Assembly (NCBI GenBank): GCA_023700825.1
Contig: JAMPYE010000219.1
Location: 1-7,057, forward strand
Origin: Thermoanaerobaculia bacterium
GTDB taxonomy: Bacteria > Acidobacteriota > Thermoanaerobaculia > Gp7-AA8
Length of the DNA: 7,057 bases
Direction of reading: 5' to 3'
Shown here: positions 6,641-7,057 of the stretch, in pieces
How the letters are laid out: each line of letters begins with the position of its first letter
How positions within the stretch are numbered: position 1 is the first letter of the stretch
The notes under the pieces: generated by a model
Seen by the model: only the letters and a program-made list of their open reading frames with translations
Databases searched by the model: none
Told to the model about the DNA's origin: nothing
Made by a program: the position numbers and the translations under genes

Positions 6641-6685
6641 CGTGTTAGCTGAAAGACGTTGATTTGCAGTATGGAGACTAACATG
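6641..6685. repeat. Imperfect inverted repeat upstream of the multidomain-protein gene
   Basis: CGTGTTAG (6641-6648) and CTAACATG (6678-6685) are inverted copies matching at 7 of 8 positions, with 29 bases between them. The arms lie just upstream of the chosen ATG at 6633. They could be an operator or a 5'-leader hairpin in the minus-strand transcript. Function is inferred only, and a chance match is possible. Confidence 0.35.
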
Positions 6686-6693
6686 CGTTTATC

Positions 6694-6708
6694 GTCGCGC
6701 GAAGCGAC
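6694..6708. repeat. Small hairpin-forming sequence in divergent intergenic region
   Basis: GTCGC and GCGAC (perfect 5-bp arms) flank a GCGAA loop. No T-run follows on either strand, so it is not a convincing terminator. It lies between the divergent operon and lysC. Confidence 0.35.
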
Positions 6709-6734
6709 AATGGCTCATGCCGGCGAGGGGATTT

Positions 6735-6746
6735 CCGGCCGGCCGG
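6735..6746. repeat. 12-bp perfect palindrome CCGGCCGGCCGG
   Basis: A fully self-complementary run in the middle of the 203-base divergent intergenic region. It may be an operator-like site, or simply GC-rich sequence. No regulator can be named. Confidence 0.35.
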
Positions 6747-6773
6747 CTCGGGGCGGCTCCGCGGATGGTGCGC

Positions 6774-6802
6774 TGCACAAAAAGCGCCTTCGGGAGTAAA
6801 AT
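6774..6802 (+). promoter_or_regulatory. Candidate sigma-70 type promoter for lysC
   Basis: TGCACA (6774-6779, 4 of 6 to TTGACA) and TAAAAT (6797-6802, 5 of 6 to TATAAT) are separated by 17 bases. Transcription would start near 6808-6810, giving a leader of roughly 27-29 bases before the GTG at 6837. The same bases could instead hold a ribosome site (GGGAG, 6792-6796) for an ATG at 6801, and the two readings exclude each other. Confidence 0.45.
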
Positions 6803-6827
6803 GACGCCTCGGCTCAATCCCCCGAAG
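6788..6827. repeat. Inverted repeat around the candidate lysC -10 and leader
   Basis: CTTCGGG (6788-6794) and CCCGAAG (6821-6827) are perfect inverted copies with 26 bases between them. The arm centres are 33 bases apart, about three helical turns. The left arm overlaps the alternative GGGAG ribosome site. It may be an operator, or an RNA hairpin if transcription starts further upstream. Not tested. Confidence 0.4.
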
Positions 6828-6836
6828 CAGACTCCC

Positions 6837-7057
6837 GTGTCCCTCATCGTCCAGAAGTACGGCGGCACCTCCATGGGCAGCCCCGACCGCATCCGCGAAG
6901 TCGCGCGGCGGGTCGAGCGGTTCGTGAAGGAAGGCCACCAGGTCGTCGTCGTGGTCTCGGCCATGTCCGGCGAAACGAACCGCCTCCTCGCCCTCGCGAA
7001 GGAGCTGAACCCCGAGCCGGACCCGCGCGAGATCGACGTCATCGCCTCCACGGGCGA
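6837..7057 (+). CDS. lysC: Aspartate kinase, N-terminal part (runs off the right edge)
   Basis: Seventy-three codons are visible. Aspartate kinase phosphorylates L-aspartate with ATP in the cytoplasm, the first step toward lysine, threonine, methionine and diaminopimelate. The N-terminus VSLIVQKYGGTSMGS has the family's KxGGTS nucleotide-binding motif (Lys7 to Ser12), followed by PDRIREVA and a VVVVVSAMSGETNRL strand-loop (36-50), equivalent to the conserved SAMSGxTN segment. The visible part ends in ASTG (70-73) with the start of a Glu codon, the beginning of the STGE substrate-binding element. The GTG at 6837 is chosen because translation then begins exactly where family members begin. An in-frame ATG at 6801 with GGGAG upstream would add 12 residues (MTPRLNPPKQTP) that do not look like family sequence. 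The ACT regulatory domains expected in full-length proteins lie outside the window. Divergent from the exported-protein operon. Confidence 0.95.
   Translation, partial: MSLIVQKYGGTSMGSPDRIREVARRVERFVKEGHQVVVVVSAMSGETNRLLALAKELNPEPDPREIDVIASTG

Noticed and set aside
6634..6684. N-terminal extension of the multidomain protein to an ATG at 6684
   Set aside because: It would put 17 residues ahead of a well-formed signal peptide, and no ribosome site precedes that ATG.
6634..6836. Lysine riboswitch or other leader RNA upstream of lysC
   Set aside because: The 203-base divergent region must also hold the operon's leader, and I see no conserved lysine-riboswitch core. Only short inverted repeats are present.
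6689..7051. Minus-strand open frames (120 and 86 codons) opposite the lysC start
   Set aside because: They are antisense to clearly recognisable LysC sequence and show no motif of their own.
1..7057. Genomic-island attachment sites (direct repeat of the tRNA 3' end) or mobile-element genes
   Set aside because: I found no second copy of the tRNA T-arm/acceptor sequence and no integrase, transposase or terminal inverted repeats in the window.

Overview
The window looks like a chromosomal segment of a high-GC proteobacterium, most likely a betaproteobacterium. This is inferred from the GC-rich third codon positions, a CCA-encoding tRNA-Ser, and a LysC-type aspartate kinase with a proteobacterial N-terminus. 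No species can be named from sequence alone.

Layout, left to right. (1) Bases 1-85 are the 3' part of a tRNA-Ser with a TGA anticodon. The first five bases lie outside the window, and one T-stem pair is mismatched. (2) Nineteen bases later, on the same strand, starts a 332-residue exported protein of unknown function with a DxDGxG motif and a GGAHCC motif. (3) Tail-to-tail with it, only 3 bases away, ends a three-gene operon on the minus strand. In order of transcription it encodes an 867-residue exported protein (beta-propeller, about five Ig-like domains, NTF2-like tail), a 233-residue exported protein with a carboxypeptidase-regulatory-like domain, and a 736-residue exported protein whose N-terminal half carries the metal-binding motifs of the zinc-dependent phospholipase C / S1-P1 nuclease fold. 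The genes are separated by 14 bases and then overlapped by 4 (GTGA), so co-transcription and translational coupling are very likely. (4) A 203-base divergent intergenic region follows. (5) The first 73 codons of lysC (aspartate kinase, first step of the aspartate-family amino-acid pathway) run off the right edge.

lysC and the tRNA are housekeeping. The 5.5-kb operon between them is accessory in character: all three products have export signals, two carry beta-sandwich adhesion or scaffold-like domains, and one carries a likely metal-dependent phosphoesterase domain. Local GC falls well below that of the flanking genes in its downstream half. A plausible but unproven reading is an exported, envelope-associated or secreted module in which a large recognition/scaffold protein and a small beta-domain protein accompany a hydrolase. 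I see no transposase, integrase, CRISPR array, rRNA gene or recognised riboswitch, and no stretch above 300 bases without a gene.
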